Source: Mucilaginibacter sp. SMC90 (GTDB taxonomy: Bacteria; Bacteroidota; Bacteroidia; Sphingobacteriales; Sphingobacteriaceae). From it: a stretch of 64,000 bases of DNA. The stretch is taken from NCBI RefSeq assembly GCF_022811725.1, contig NZ_CP094527.1, positions 5,580,001-5,644,000 on the forward strand, read 5' to 3'. Positions 25,158-34,518 of the stretch are shown here, one piece after another; the stretch's first letter is position 1, and the number at the start of each line of letters is the position of its first letter. Both the position numbers and the translations under genes were made by a program. The notes beneath the pieces are model-generated. The model was not told where the DNA came from and did no database searches. It saw only the letters and a program-made list of their open reading frames with translations.

Positions 25158-27341
25158 TTACAATTTCAATTTTATACCACCGTTAACCACAAAACCATCT
25201 AAAGGCGCATAAATATCTTTAAATACCGGATCGCTAATGCTCCCGGTATATATGGGGCCAAACTTGGTTTGGCGGGTATCTGTCAGGTTCTCAAAGTTTA
25301 CAAACAGCGAAAAATGCTTCCACATCTTCTCGGCCATAAAACCGGCTGTCCAATATCCCCTGCCTGCAGAGCCATCATTCAATTGCTGCGGACTGAAATA
25401 ATAAGCTTCGGCCCCGAGTTTTAGCTTGTCTTCTATTTCGTAAACCAATACGTTATTAAGCCTGTTACGTGATACCAGCGGATAATTAACTATGTTATTG
25501 CCTGTGTGTTGGGTTACATCTGCCAGGGTATAACCAATAAACAGCTTAAAATTGTTATAAGTTAGTTTAACATTTGTTTCAATACCTTTGGTATTCAAAT
25601 CACCGGGGGGCTGCAGGTATTGCAAATTGCCATCAGCAAGTGTGGTTAGCAATATGGGCTTCTCGATACGGGTATAAAAGAAAAGCTGGTTAATGCTCAG
25701 GCTCATCAAATTATCAAACAAACCCGTTTTATAAGTAATATCATAATTAGCACCGTATGAACGCTCGGCCTTGGTATTGGCTACGTCAATAGGCAATACG
25801 TTCCTGAATTCAATACGCTCAGCATCCTCGGTAAATACGGTTGGAGCTTTGTAACCAAGGCCACCGCCCAGGCGGGTCGAAAAATGAGTGTTTATCTTAT
25901 ACAAGCCAGAAATCCTTGGTAATAAAAAGAATCCGTACTTATTATGGTAGTCCCCCCTCAGGCCCGACTCTAAGGTGAAGCTTCCGGTGGCATTCCAGGT
26001 GTTTTGTACAAAAGCCCCAATGGTATTGTAATTGTAGCTTCGCAAAGCAAAAGCGCTGTTTCTATTTTCGGTAAACTTATCGGTAAGATAATTTAAACCG
26101 GCAACCCAATCGATTTTGCTGCTGTTAAACGCATAATTGGCTTCGCTGTAGGATGAAACCTGCGAACCCGAAAACTTATATGCGGGCAGGTTAATACTGC
26201 GGTCAAAATAACTTACACTGTTTTTAACTGTGATCTTTTCATGATCGTTAATACTATGGTCAAGCTCCAGTTGCGAGCTGTAACGCCCAGTTTTATTTTC
26301 TTCAAAATATGAATGCAGTGCGTCTCCGTGGCCCTGCAGGTATTGCATGTCGCCGCCAATCCTGTTTTCGATAGTTGAGTTTATACCGGCTATCAGCTTT
26401 GTACGATCATTCAAGTAAAAAAACAATTTGGGATTAAAAGTATAGCGGTTAAACCGGGGAATGGCCGACAAGCCAATATCTGAAGGGTCATACGCCGTGC
26501 CGTGGTTGTAAGCTGCATAAACAGTTACTCCTGTTTTGCTAAACTTTTCCGAATAAAATCCGCTGGCGTCGAGCCCCAAAGCCGATGTGCCGTTTAACAG
26601 GAAATTTAACTGCCTTTCATTGGTTGGGGTTTTAGATACCAGGTTTACCAAACCGGCAATAGCGCCGCCGCCATAAAGCGTTGACGATGAACCTTTAATA
26701 ACCTCCACCTGCTTCAGATCAAGCGGGGCTATCTGCAACAGGCCAAGTCCTCCCGAAAAACCGGAATATAGCGGAAAGCCATCACGGATTATCTGTGTGT
26801 ATTTGCCATCCAGTCCCTGTATCCTGATACTTGAATTACCACTTGTAGCCGAGGTTTGCTGTGTTTGGATACCGGTGCTTTCGGCCAGCATCATGCGGAT
26901 ATCGCCGGGTTTCATATTCCCTTTCTCATCCAGCTCCTCGCCCGAGATCACTTCAACCCTTGTAGGGATGTTTGCGATGGTACGGCTGCTCCGGGTTGCG
27001 CCAATCACAACCTCGGCCAGGTTTTCTCCATCTTCTTTTTCGGGCTTTAAAAAAACAACCAAAGGTGCCGACCCGCTTAAGGGAAAAATAACGGTATCTG
27101 TCCGGGTTTCATACCCGATAAAACTATAACGAACAATTTGTTTACCATCCGGAACATCGTTAATGATGACCATTCCGTTAGTATCGGCAGCCGCACCTTT
27201 AGTTGTCCCGGTTACTAAAGCGGTAGCGCCGGTTAGCGGTTCTTTTGTTTTACCATCTTTAATAATGGCTTTAAATGTATTTTGAGCAAATGTTATGGTA
27301 TTATAAAGCAGTGCTATAAAAAGCACAATGAGTTTTTTCAT
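25158..27341 (-). CDS. TonB-dependent receptor with CarboxypepD-like N-terminal domain
   Basis: From ATG 27341 it has 727 residues; the upstream extension is not needed because a normal signal peptide starts here (MKKLIVLFIALLYNTITFAQ). A CarboxypepD_reg-like domain (~22-105), a plug (EVVIGATRSSRTIANIPTRV ... SSIRIQGLDGKYTQIIRDG; GSSSTLYGGGAIAGLVNLVS) and a 22-strand-type barrel follow, ending VVNGGIKLKL. It has no SusD partner and no STN domain. Size and plug fit metal-chelate or cobalamin-type receptors rather than glycan porins. The DUF6660-like gene upstream supports a metal link (inference). It ends at a strong hairpin. Confidence 0.88.
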   Translation of the reverse strand: MKKLIVLFIALLYNTITFAQNTFKAIIKDGKTKEPLTGATALVTGTTKGAAADTNGMVIINDVPDGKQIVRYSFIGYETRTDTVIFPLSGSAPLVVFLKPEKEDGENLAEVVIGATRSSRTIANIPTRVEVISGEELDEKGNMKPGDIRMMLAESTGIQTQQTSATSGNSSIRIQGLDGKYTQIIRDGFPLYSGFSGGLGLLQIAPLDLKQVEVIKGSSSTLYGGGAIAGLVNLVSKTPTNERQLNFLLNGTSALGLDASGFYSEKFSKTGVTVYAAYNHGTAYDPSDIGLSAIPRFNRYTFNPKLFFYLNDRTKLIAGINSTIENRIGGDMQYLQGHGDALHSYFEENKTGRYSSQLELDHSINDHEKITVKNSVSYFDRSINLPAYKFSGSQVSSYSEANYAFNSSKIDWVAGLNYLTDKFTENRNSAFALRSYNYNTIGAFVQNTWNATGSFTLESGLRGDYHNKYGFFLLPRISGLYKINTHFSTRLGGGLGYKAPTVFTEDAERIEFRNVLPIDVANTKAERSYGANYDITYKTGLFDNLMSLSINQLFFYTRIEKPILLTTLADGNLQYLQPPGDLNTKGIETNVKLTYNNFKLFIGYTLADVTQHTGNNIVNYPLVSRNRLNNVLVYEIEDKLKLGAEAYYFSPQQLNDGSAGRGYWTAGFMAEKMWKHFSLFVNFENLTDTRQTKFGPIYTGSISDPVFKDIYAPLDGFVVNGGIKLKL

Positions 27342-27390
27342 GATGTTGTTATAATTAAGTAAATACAAAAATGAGCCGGGTGGCCTGGTA

Positions 27391-27699
27391 TCAACTTAAT
27401 TTAGGGGGCAACCAGATAGAGGAAGAAATTTTGATAATACGGGGTTGACGATAAACAGCATATTCGTTAGTTACACTTTCCATAACCAACGGTAAACTAA
27501 TAACTACAACTTTGCCGGTTACGAAGCCAACGCATGCTCCACATGTAAAAAAGGGCGAGCAACCAAAACACTCCTTTTGATCAGGTACCTGTTTACTTGC
27601 CTTCTCTTTGTTTATGGCAACACAGTCGTTATCCTTACAGCATGGTCTCGCCGAAAGAACAATAACGTATAAAGACAAAATGAAACAAATAATTTTCAC
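27391..27699 (-). CDS. DUF6660-like small Cys-rich protein
   Basis: A 102-residue protein beginning MKIICFILSLYVIVLSARPC, with a hydrophobic leader directly followed by cysteines: CC near 20, C26, then CFGCSPFFTCGACVG near 43-57. Small proteins of this kind (DUF6660) commonly precede TonB-dependent receptors in Bacteroidota and may handle metals through their Cys. The gene is 49 bases before the receptor on the same strand, so it is very likely co-transcribed. Function unproven. Confidence 0.65.
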   Translation of the reverse strand: MKIICFILSLYVIVLSARPCCKDNDCVAINKEKASKQVPDQKECFGCSPFFTCGACVGFVTGKVVVISLPLVMESVTNEYAVYRQPRIIKISSSIWLPPKLS

Positions 27700-27755
27700 A
27701 CGCCAAAGCTATTTAATTATTGCCGGCTTTTGAAAATGATTTATAAAAAACGATA

Positions 27756-28343
27756 TTAAAGTTTGTGCAGCAACGCAGCTATTACCCAAAGCATGTGGTG
27801 GCTTAGGCCTAAACGCAATCGTTTAAGTGCCTTGGTAATTTGGTTTTCAACCGTTTTTTCCGAAATTCCCAATTGCATGGCAATCTCCTTATTGGTTTTA
27901 AACTCCTTACGGCTTAGCTCAAAAACCGAGCGGCATTTATCAGGAAGATGACTTATTTCAGTTTCAAGGGTATGGGTAAGATCGCGCAGCATGATCGTGT
28001 CTTCGGTTCCGGTATCGGTTTCGGTACTTAATAATTTAAGCGCCTCGGTATGTTTTGCGCGGATAGTTTGCTTACGATATTGATCCACCACCTGGTTTAA
28101 AACTGCAAGGTGCAGGTAACCGCCGATTGTAGTATTAATTTGCAGTGTATGCCTTTTATGCCAGAGGTTTGAAAATATCTCCTGAACAACCTCTTCGCAA
28201 AGTTCTTTATTTTTTAAACGTTTATAAGCGTCACCATAAAGCTTTTTCCAGTATCGCTGGTAGATCTCCCTGAATGCACTAAGCTTATCCTGCTGTAGCA
28301 ACCCCAACAAATCCTCCTCAGTCAGCCTGGTAAAATCGTTCAT
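27756..28343 (-). CDS. FecI-like ECF RNA polymerase sigma-70 factor
   Basis: A 195-residue sigma factor. Region 2 shows LSAFREIYQRYWKKLYGDAY and EEVVQEIFSNLWHKR; region 4 shows LPDKCRSVFELSRKEFKTNKE followed by the HTH EIAMQLGISEKTVENQITKAL. It would direct RNA polymerase to genes controlled by an anti-sigma partner. The FecR 2.7 kb downstream is the natural candidate, although a DUF6660/receptor pair lies between them. The gene has a 526-base non-coding region upstream that probably contains its promoter. Confidence 0.9.
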   Translation of the reverse strand: MNDFTRLTEEDLLGLLQQDKLSAFREIYQRYWKKLYGDAYKRLKNKELCEEVVQEIFSNLWHKRHTLQINTTIGGYLHLAVLNQVVDQYRKQTIRAKHTEALKLLSTETDTGTEDTIMLRDLTHTLETEISHLPDKCRSVFELSRKEFKTNKEIAMQLGISEKTVENQITKALKRLRLGLSHHMLWVIAALLHKL

Positions 28344-28869
28344 TTGTTAAATAACGTGGCAATTAATGTTAAATGATCAGCAAAACTCAAAATAATTAAG
28401 GCAACTATCAAGTCATCAATTGTAATACTTTTAACATAAACCCTTATTATGCTGCTTTGACACAATGATATAATAAAGCTGTAATGTTGATTTTACAGTA
28501 TATAAGGAGGGATTTTATCCCGAGATATCTCAATTTCAGGCCCATTTATATTGACCAAAAATTGACACAAAATAATATTTTTTGCTGCCGGACGGGGTAA
28601 AATATCGTTATGAAGAACAGGGAGGTATGATTTATTATAATATATCTGATAAACGAAATTCTGAATGGAGGTGTTTATTGTGTAATTTAATTGGGGAGTG
28701 ATTTTAATAGATACTCGCTTATTTAAAACTAAGGTAATGGCGTTGCCTGCGGCCCGGGCTATCCGCTCCGGTCAGTACCCGCTCCTACCCCTTGCGCTAT
28801 CTGAACCAGGGTTTACAGAATTAAACGCTAATTCAATTTATTCTCCAATTCGCTAAATTCAGAAATCAA
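28344..28869. other. 526-base intergenic region
   Basis: It holds the presumed sigma-factor promoter at its left end and a GC-rich patch (28740-28795, CGGCCCGGGCTATCCGCTCC) of a kind often seen in decayed intergenic repeats of the phylum, followed by a family-E repeat (28799-28865). I find no reading frame or RNA gene that I can support. Confidence 0.4.
28799..28865 (+). repeat. Family E repeat, copy 2
   Basis: TCTGAACCAGGGTTTACAGA followed by AT-rich AATTC words. It shares its pattern with 15066-15105 (read on the minus strand) and ends just before the wax-synthase-like gene's stop. Confidence 0.4.
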
Positions 28870-29832
28870 TTAAAACCCACACAGCGGCCACACCACCAAC
28901 TTGATAAACTGCGCGTGAAACAATAAAGGCATAGGTACTACCAGCCAAAAGAAAACCCATAACCTTGCCAGCACCGGATGTTTCAGAAATGCTGCATTGC
29001 GGCTGATCAGCCTCTTCTCAATCAATAACACAACACCCTGAATAACAAAATACAGCATAGGTAAACCATAGCCACCGTTAACGGGAACACTTAAGGCCAG
29101 CTCGTGCAACAAGCCCGAAAATAAAAACGCTACAGCCAAAGCACCGGCCTTACCTATTTTACCCCGAAGCGGACGAAAAATAGCTATTGTGGTCATTTCA
29201 ATAAAAGCAAGGTTCCAGCGTTTACCCCAAAATTCGGTAAGGGTCATGGATTTAGCAGGCTGCCTGAACAGGTAATACGTATTAACGCCCATTAAGCGCC
29301 ATTGCCCTGCCCCTATGCTCAGTAATCCAAAATGTAATATCAGGCTCAAAGCCACCAGCAATAAAGGGCTTACCAAAAAATAAGCTAAGCCTGCATCAAA
29401 ACGCAATGCCACTATACCGTGCGCAAGTAAAATAAGCATTAAACCACCTATAACCCTGCTGATGCCAAACCTGATCATAGCCCAGGCATTCGGCAAGGCC
29501 TGCTGTCCAAGTGTTTCAAAGGGTTGCGCCCGCATGCCCGCCCAGCCTGCTGCAAAGGCAAGCCATGGTATAAATTTAAGCTTATGGTTTTTACCGCTAT
29601 AATCAACAGTTGCGGTGATCACTTTCATGCAAGTAAAAGTGGTTGCAATAATACCCAGCATTTTAAACACCGGATGGGCGTGAATAAAAATATAATATAT
29701 GGCAGGTATTACCGGTAACATCACTAACCATGCCGGCCAAATCATTTCGCGTTTTACAAACACATAGCCCAACAACACCAATAACAGGTTAATTGCCGCG
29801 AAGCAGGTTATCTGAAATAATACGATGCCCAT
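28870..29832 (-). CDS. Wax-synthase-like membrane-bound O-acyltransferase
   Basis: A 320-residue polytopic protein (about eight hydrophobic helices). The block TLTEFWGKRWNLAF and, further on, FLFSGLLHELALSVP carry the Asn/Trp and the catalytic His of the MBOAT_2 (plant wax synthase-type) family. Such enzymes esterify fatty alcohols or sterol-like acceptors with acyl-CoA in the membrane. Bacterial members are poorly studied and the acceptor here is unknown. The next gene upstream on the strand ends four bases away, so the two are coupled. Confidence 0.72.
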   Translation of the reverse strand: MGIVLFQITCFAAINLLLVLLGYVFVKREMIWPAWLVMLPVIPAIYYIFIHAHPVFKMLGIIATTFTCMKVITATVDYSGKNHKLKFIPWLAFAAGWAGMRAQPFETLGQQALPNAWAMIRFGISRVIGGLMLILLAHGIVALRFDAGLAYFLVSPLLLVALSLILHFGLLSIGAGQWRLMGVNTYYLFRQPAKSMTLTEFWGKRWNLAFIEMTTIAIFRPLRGKIGKAGALAVAFLFSGLLHELALSVPVNGGYGLPMLYFVIQGVVLLIEKRLISRNAAFLKHPVLARLWVFFWLVVPMPLLFHAQFIKLVVWPLCGF

Positions 29833-29835
29833 AAC

Positions 29836-30255
29836 CTAATTATGAATATAATTGAAATACGCAGCCCAGCTGTACAAAATACTCAGGATAACGAAAAGCG
29901 TAACAAGTGCTACTTCACCCAGCTTCGGCCAAAACCCTTTCGGAAAGGCCTGCCTATCGAAATAAAAGAATTGGATCAATACCCTCGAGATCCAGTAAAC
30001 AGCAATAAATCCGGTAAGCAATAAGGCAAGCCGTGCCCCGTCAACTAATTCTTTATAACAAAATACTGAAACGAGGCCAAAACACAGGTTAATGACCAGA
30101 ATGTATGCAGCATACGTCCAAAACATTTGTTTAATGAGGATTTGAACTTTTGCTAACTCGCCGCGCCAGTTAAGGATACGAGGAATAGCAAGGCTCCCTA
30201 CCACCAAAGCGATTTGAGCGAGACCAGCAACACGGATAAACGCTTGAATGTTCAT
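29836..30255 (-). CDS. Four-helix membrane protein paired with the MBOAT
   Basis: A 139-residue protein from ATG 30255 (a TTG three codons upstream is possible). Four hydrophobic segments: AGLAQIALVVGSLAIPRIL, FWTYAAYILVINLCFGLVSVF, RLALLLTGFIAVYWISRVLI and EVALVTLFVILSILYSWAAYF. I do not recognise the family. Its stop is four bases before the MBOAT start, suggesting a functional partnership. Confidence 0.6.
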   Translation of the reverse strand: MNIQAFIRVAGLAQIALVVGSLAIPRILNWRGELAKVQILIKQMFWTYAAYILVINLCFGLVSVFCYKELVDGARLALLLTGFIAVYWISRVLIQFFYFDRQAFPKGFWPKLGEVALVTLFVILSILYSWAAYFNYIHN

Positions 30256-30415
30256 AATGAACAAATATACCTATTTTATTGAACTTTCAAAAAATACTGA
30301 AATATAAATAAAACAAATAAAGTTAACCACCATGAGTAAATTTTGTTTGCGCATAAACGATCGCATCCCAGATGACAACTGATACATAGCTGATAAATAC
30401 CCGCAATTTATATAA

Positions 30416-30471
30416 GCGCACAAAGCCGCGAAGGCGCTAAGAAAAACCTTCGCGGCTTAGCGCCTTTGCGT
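30416..30471. repeat. GCCGCGAAGG hairpin repeat
   Basis: AAGCCGCGAAGG (30423-30434) pairs with CCTTCGCGGCTT (30447-30458), extended by loosely paired CGCACAAAG/CTTTGCGTG words outside. A typical REP-like intergenic palindrome. Confidence 0.6.
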
Positions 30472-30567
30472 GAATACAATACGCTGATGAGCATTTTAAA
30501 CAGACTAATAATCAAATACTTAAAGATAAACTGATAGCAACCTATCGAATGGTTGCGCGCAGAGGCA

Positions 30568-30778
30568 CCATAGTCGTTAACTTAAGGCAAAAAAACTCTT
30601 AAAAAAGCGTGGGATTGTGCGATTCCCCTCTCGAGAGGGGTGGAGGGATGTGTTATTCTATGTGCGGCTTATCGCTTATATAACACACCCCTGCTACCAC
30701 TCATTCCACCGCTCCCCCTCTCGAGAGGGGATTTTAAAAGGCGTACGCCAAATTACTCTCTTAAGTTAACGGCTATGG
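30568..30778 (+). mobile_element. Family C inverted-repeat element, copy 1 (211 bp)
   Basis: The ends are CCATAGTCGTTAACTTAAG (30568-30586) and its inverse with one mismatch (30760-30778). CAGAGGC flanks both sides (30560-30566 and 30779-30785), a possible 7-bp target duplication. Inside are two CCCCTCTCGAGAGGGG palindromes and a segment (30602-30640) nearly identical to one at 62050-62088 in reverse orientation. It codes for nothing obvious, so it is probably a MITE-like element. Confidence 0.65.
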
Positions 30779-30824
30779 CAGAGGCGCACCTATGACATAA
30801 TTAAAAGCCACCGTCATGTTGGCC

Positions 30825-30858
30825 TTGCTTTAACACCTCACTTGCTTCAACACCTCAC
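30825..30858 (+). repeat. Tandem 17-bp duplication
   Basis: TTGCTTTAACACCTCAC followed directly by TTGCTTCAACACCTCAC (one mismatch). Confidence 0.75.
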
Positions 30859-30936
30859 CTGCAAAGCAAAGCGGGCTGCCTGCCCTGTGGGATGCCGGAA
30901 TCAATTCGGCACAACGCAGACTTTAAAAACCGAATG

Positions 30937-32910
30937 CTATTTTCCCACTACCAAACTCACGTAACTTGTAGCTTCTACTTTAAACTTAGCCACGCCGTTA
31001 CTTATCGCAACCGGGGTTTTCTCCATTTGATGCCCTTTATCTGTCAAATACAACACACCTCTCTTTACTGTTTGAGGTAAACCGCTGAGGGTAACCAGCC
31101 TTGTTGCACCATTATTTACTATGTGCACAACATAGGTATGTTTGCCGTTGTTTCCGAGGGCTGCCACCGAAAGGTATTTGCCATTGTTGCTGATAGGCAT
31201 GGCGTAAACATCCTCGGGTGTGGAGGCTAATTGCTTAAGGTTCCAAAAGCGCTGGGTTGGTGCTAATGGTGCATTGCTACCGAAAATTCCGCCACCGATA
31301 AGAGGCGAATAATCGGCAGTGAGTTGCCATTGCAGTATGGTAAGCGGCTGGCAGATGGCCAGCAGGCGGGTATACAGGTTAATTTCTTCAAGGGCGTAGG
31401 TCTGTTCTTCAAAAATAGCCGGGTAGTTCCATGCCGCAGCATCAATGCTTCCCTCGCCTACTATGAGCGTTACATTCATCTTTTTAGCAGCATCGGCCCA
31501 TTTTTGCAGTATCGGCGTTTCCCATCCCCGCCACGAATGGAAGGAAATAGCACCGATATATTGACGTGCAGCCGGGTCGGCCATGGCCGGGTAAATAAAT
31601 TCGTAGGTAGTGGCATCAGAGTTATCACCCAACAACAATTTGGTTTTTAATCCTCTTGATACAAAATAAGCGCCGAGGCCTTTGATCAGATCGGCATGTT
31701 GCAAGCCGGTTTGACGGATGTTGATACCCAGATCCGACTCATTAAACGAAAAAAGTTTCACATCAACACCATAGGCATCATGCAGGTAAACAATATAATC
31801 GGCAATGGATTTATAAACAGCATCGATATTATTGTAATTGAGCGGGTTGCCCCAGGGTTCACCAGGCTGGTGCCTGAACCTGGCTTTACCCTCAATGGCC
31901 CAATCAGGTGCCGACCATGCCGTCAGGATCACCGGGATATTCATTTTACTTAAGCGTTGCGCCATTTCCATGGCTTTTTGAACTGCGGGGTGCAGCTTGT
32001 TGTGTTTTGCGTTTTCGGTTGGATCATTATCTTTTTCGGGCTGCCAAAAGCGCCAGGGCATTTCAACCCGGCTCCAGGCAACGCGCAAATTATTCAGACT
32101 GTAGTCAATCACCTGCGGATCGGTTTTGGGATTCTGGATCCTGAAATTACCACCGAAACCGGCAAAGAGCCTTCCGCTTTGCAGTGTGTTGATTTTCAAA
32201 GCAACCGGCGCATTATCAATTTTGCCCGATGCTGCAAGGTTATATGTTTTAACAATGCCCTGTCCCTTTTTGATATCCCCTTGCGCAATGGGCAGGTACA
32301 GCAGGTAATCACCTTTGTGCAATTTACCGGTATCTGCCTGCAGCGATACTTCCGTTGCTTCATCTAACGTGAGTTTAAGCGAGCGGTTCAATGACTTTAT
32401 TTCGACAGATTGCGTGTTGCCGTTAAGATATTCATTTCCCGTGTTAGCTTTCAAGGTATTCGGGTTAACCCAACCCTTATCTACCTTTATCAAAGCGCCG
32501 GTATAATCCCCTTTGGGAATCCGCACCACAAAATAAACACCAGTAAGCGCAGTATCAGCGTGGGGTATAAAATTAACAGTCACAATGGCACTGCCTGATT
32601 CTCCATCGGCTACCCGCTCATTAAAATAAAGGCTATCAATCCGGGTTGTAACCAATTGTGTTTTACCTTCCCGATGGTATTTGGGCGTTTGCTCTTCTTT
32701 GGCTGTAGCGTGCAGCTTCTTCCAATCTTTACCGGCAACCCGCAAACTGGTTTCAAACTCAAACAGCTGTCCTTTTACCCGGATACCGGTGATATTACCC
32801 CAGGGCTCAACTTCTGTTTGTGCAGATACCTCCCGGGCAAAAAGTCCAAGAAAAAACAAAACCAATAACAGGTTTTTATAATTGATGATCGATTTATTTA
32901 CCTGTACCAT
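30937..32910 (-). CDS. Secreted clan GH-A glycoside hydrolase, GH30-like
   Basis: A 657-residue exported enzyme (signal near residues 10-31, ending EVSAQ). Residues ~35-240 form a beta-rich N-terminal part of unknown fold. The catalytic (beta/alpha)8 domain begins near FAGFGGNFRIQ (~249), resembling the GH30 entry motif. The acid/base is probably Glu391 (FSFNESDLG) and the nucleophile Glu486 (LIVGEGS), the right order and spacing for clan GH-A. A beta-domain closes the C terminus. Exact family and substrate remain open. It is the last gene of a minus-strand operon with an AGE epimerase and a GH9. Confidence 0.72.
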   Translation of the reverse strand: MVQVNKSIINYKNLLLVLFFLGLFAREVSAQTEVEPWGNITGIRVKGQLFEFETSLRVAGKDWKKLHATAKEEQTPKYHREGKTQLVTTRIDSLYFNERVADGESGSAIVTVNFIPHADTALTGVYFVVRIPKGDYTGALIKVDKGWVNPNTLKANTGNEYLNGNTQSVEIKSLNRSLKLTLDEATEVSLQADTGKLHKGDYLLYLPIAQGDIKKGQGIVKTYNLAASGKIDNAPVALKINTLQSGRLFAGFGGNFRIQNPKTDPQVIDYSLNNLRVAWSRVEMPWRFWQPEKDNDPTENAKHNKLHPAVQKAMEMAQRLSKMNIPVILTAWSAPDWAIEGKARFRHQPGEPWGNPLNYNNIDAVYKSIADYIVYLHDAYGVDVKLFSFNESDLGINIRQTGLQHADLIKGLGAYFVSRGLKTKLLLGDNSDATTYEFIYPAMADPAARQYIGAISFHSWRGWETPILQKWADAAKKMNVTLIVGEGSIDAAAWNYPAIFEEQTYALEEINLYTRLLAICQPLTILQWQLTADYSPLIGGGIFGSNAPLAPTQRFWNLKQLASTPEDVYAMPISNNGKYLSVAALGNNGKHTYVVHIVNNGATRLVTLSGLPQTVKRGVLYLTDKGHQMEKTPVAISNGVAKFKVEATSYVSLVVGK

Positions 32911-32939
32911 TACTGAAGAGTTGTTGTTTTTAATTTAGA

Positions 32940-34514
32940 TCATTTACTCAAAACCGACTGATTCCCGGCCAAATCAATAGCTTGCACAGTCAACTTACCT
33001 TTTACTTCTTTACCAGCCATAAAATAATTAAGTGGTGTAAAACCTATTCGTTTACCGTTGCTGTAAATATTATACCCCAGCACCCGCTTATTATCGGTTG
33101 AAGCCTGCCATGTTAAAGTACCGGTAGCTTTAACAAATTTCACCTTTTTCGGTGCAATAGGCGGTATTTTATCAGGATCAAGCTGCATAACGCAATTCAT
33201 CAACGCACGGAAGGTGTGGTAAGTGCCTTTCCAGATCTGCCCTTTTAGGGCTGTTTTATATTGAGGTTGCTTATCTATACCACCCTGGTACCAGTCGCCA
33301 TGTTCATGGTCAATGAGGTATGTTTGCGTGTACTGCCAAAGGGTTTTAAATTTATCAAAGTATTGGTGCTTATCCTGCGGGTATTTAGCGGCCATGATGA
33401 GCAGTGTATTAAGTCCCTCGGCTTGCGCCCACCAGTTCTTGGTATCCTCGGTAATGGTAAGGCCGGGTTTATCTTTAAAATAATAACCCTCGTCATAAAA
33501 ACCGCCGACTTTATTGTCCCAACCGTTATCCAGTGCATCGTCGACCATCTTTTTGCCGACCTGCAAGGTTTTAGCATCATCCTCTATACCTAAAGCATGT
33601 GAAGCTTCAAGCATCAGGTAAGCAGTCTCCACATTATGACCATACGAAATATGATCAAGACTATGGTGCTGCTTATAAACCGCCAAACTCGAATCGCGAT
33701 AGGAAACCGGTGTCCAATCCGGTTGAAAAAACAGGATGAGGTTACCCTTATCGTTTGTGATCTTATCACGCACCAGCAGCAACATTTCTTGTAAACGGGT
33801 TTTGAGCAGTTTATCTGGCCATACACCATAAAGCTCGGTAAACGATTCCAGCAGGTGAATGGATGAATTTTGATCTTTATAACCGGTTTCCGCAGTTGAT
33901 TTTATGGTTGCATCTCTTACAATAGGTGTGCCGTCGCGTTGCATGTGCTGGTAGTAACCTTTATAAACCGGGTCGTGCGCGTGTTTCTCCAGCCACCAAA
34001 AACCTTGCTTAGCCAGGTTTAATGCGCTGGTATCGCCCGATGCCTGGTAATAAGCAGCAAGCGCGTAAATGGCGAAGGAATTGCCGTATGCTTCCTTAGG
34101 CGCAAAACCACGCTGTTTCGGGTTGCCTTGTTTATCCGTAAAAATGTAAAAGCCGCCGTACTGCTTATCCCAAAGTTTATCCCGTAAAAACTCAAAGCCG
34201 TGGCGGGCCCCTTTCATGTAATATTTTTTCCCGGGGAAAAGCTCCGCGGCCTTACTGTTGCTCCAAACATGGCGCGCCTGGGTCACAATCATTTTATCCT
34301 GGTTACCGGTGGGTTTAAAATCAAAAGTAAATGTGCTCAAAAAGCCACCATCGGCAGTATCAATAGCCGCGGGGTACCAGGGTTTAAGCAGTTCATCAAC
34401 CATTGATTTTTGCATTTCATGGGCTATCTCCTGCTTTTCGCTCTTACCGTTTTGAGCAAATACTATAGATGCGGTACCTATCAAGGCCGAAAGTAAACTG
34501 ATCTTCAATTTCAT
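32940..34514 (-). CDS. Exported AGE-family sugar epimerase with C-terminal FN3-like domain
   Basis: A 524-residue protein with a signal peptide (GTASIVFAQ, cut near 21). The (alpha/alpha)6 barrel of the N-acylglucosamine 2-epimerase/cellobiose 2-epimerase family is shown by WSNSKAAELF, EAYGNSFAIYALAAYY, YGHNVETAYLM (His293) and WWAQAEGLNTLL. Residues ~445-524 look like a fibronectin-III-type domain. Family members are usually cytoplasmic; an exported form is less common and fits action on oligosaccharides released by the neighbouring hydrolases. The gene ends 29 bases before the GH30-like start. Confidence 0.82.
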   Translation of the reverse strand: MKLKISLLSALIGTASIVFAQNGKSEKQEIAHEMQKSMVDELLKPWYPAAIDTADGGFLSTFTFDFKPTGNQDKMIVTQARHVWSNSKAAELFPGKKYYMKGARHGFEFLRDKLWDKQYGGFYIFTDKQGNPKQRGFAPKEAYGNSFAIYALAAYYQASGDTSALNLAKQGFWWLEKHAHDPVYKGYYQHMQRDGTPIVRDATIKSTAETGYKDQNSSIHLLESFTELYGVWPDKLLKTRLQEMLLLVRDKITNDKGNLILFFQPDWTPVSYRDSSLAVYKQHHSLDHISYGHNVETAYLMLEASHALGIEDDAKTLQVGKKMVDDALDNGWDNKVGGFYDEGYYFKDKPGLTITEDTKNWWAQAEGLNTLLIMAAKYPQDKHQYFDKFKTLWQYTQTYLIDHEHGDWYQGGIDKQPQYKTALKGQIWKGTYHTFRALMNCVMQLDPDKIPPIAPKKVKFVKATGTLTWQASTDNKRVLGYNIYSNGKRIGFTPLNYFMAGKEVKGKLTVQAIDLAGNQSVLSK

Positions 34515-34518
34515 AAGC

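Larger units (their letters stand above)
30256..30936. other. 681-base repeat-rich intergenic region
   Basis: It contains no supported gene. It carries a GCCGCGAAGG hairpin repeat (30416-30471), a 211-base family-C element (30568-30778) and a 17-bp tandem duplication (30825-30858). It separates the membrane-protein pair from the carbohydrate operon, both on the minus strand. Confidence 0.6.

Noticed and set aside
28740..28795. GC-rich patch considered as a structured RNA
   Set aside because: No consistent long stem can be drawn by eye; it more resembles a decayed intergenic repeat.
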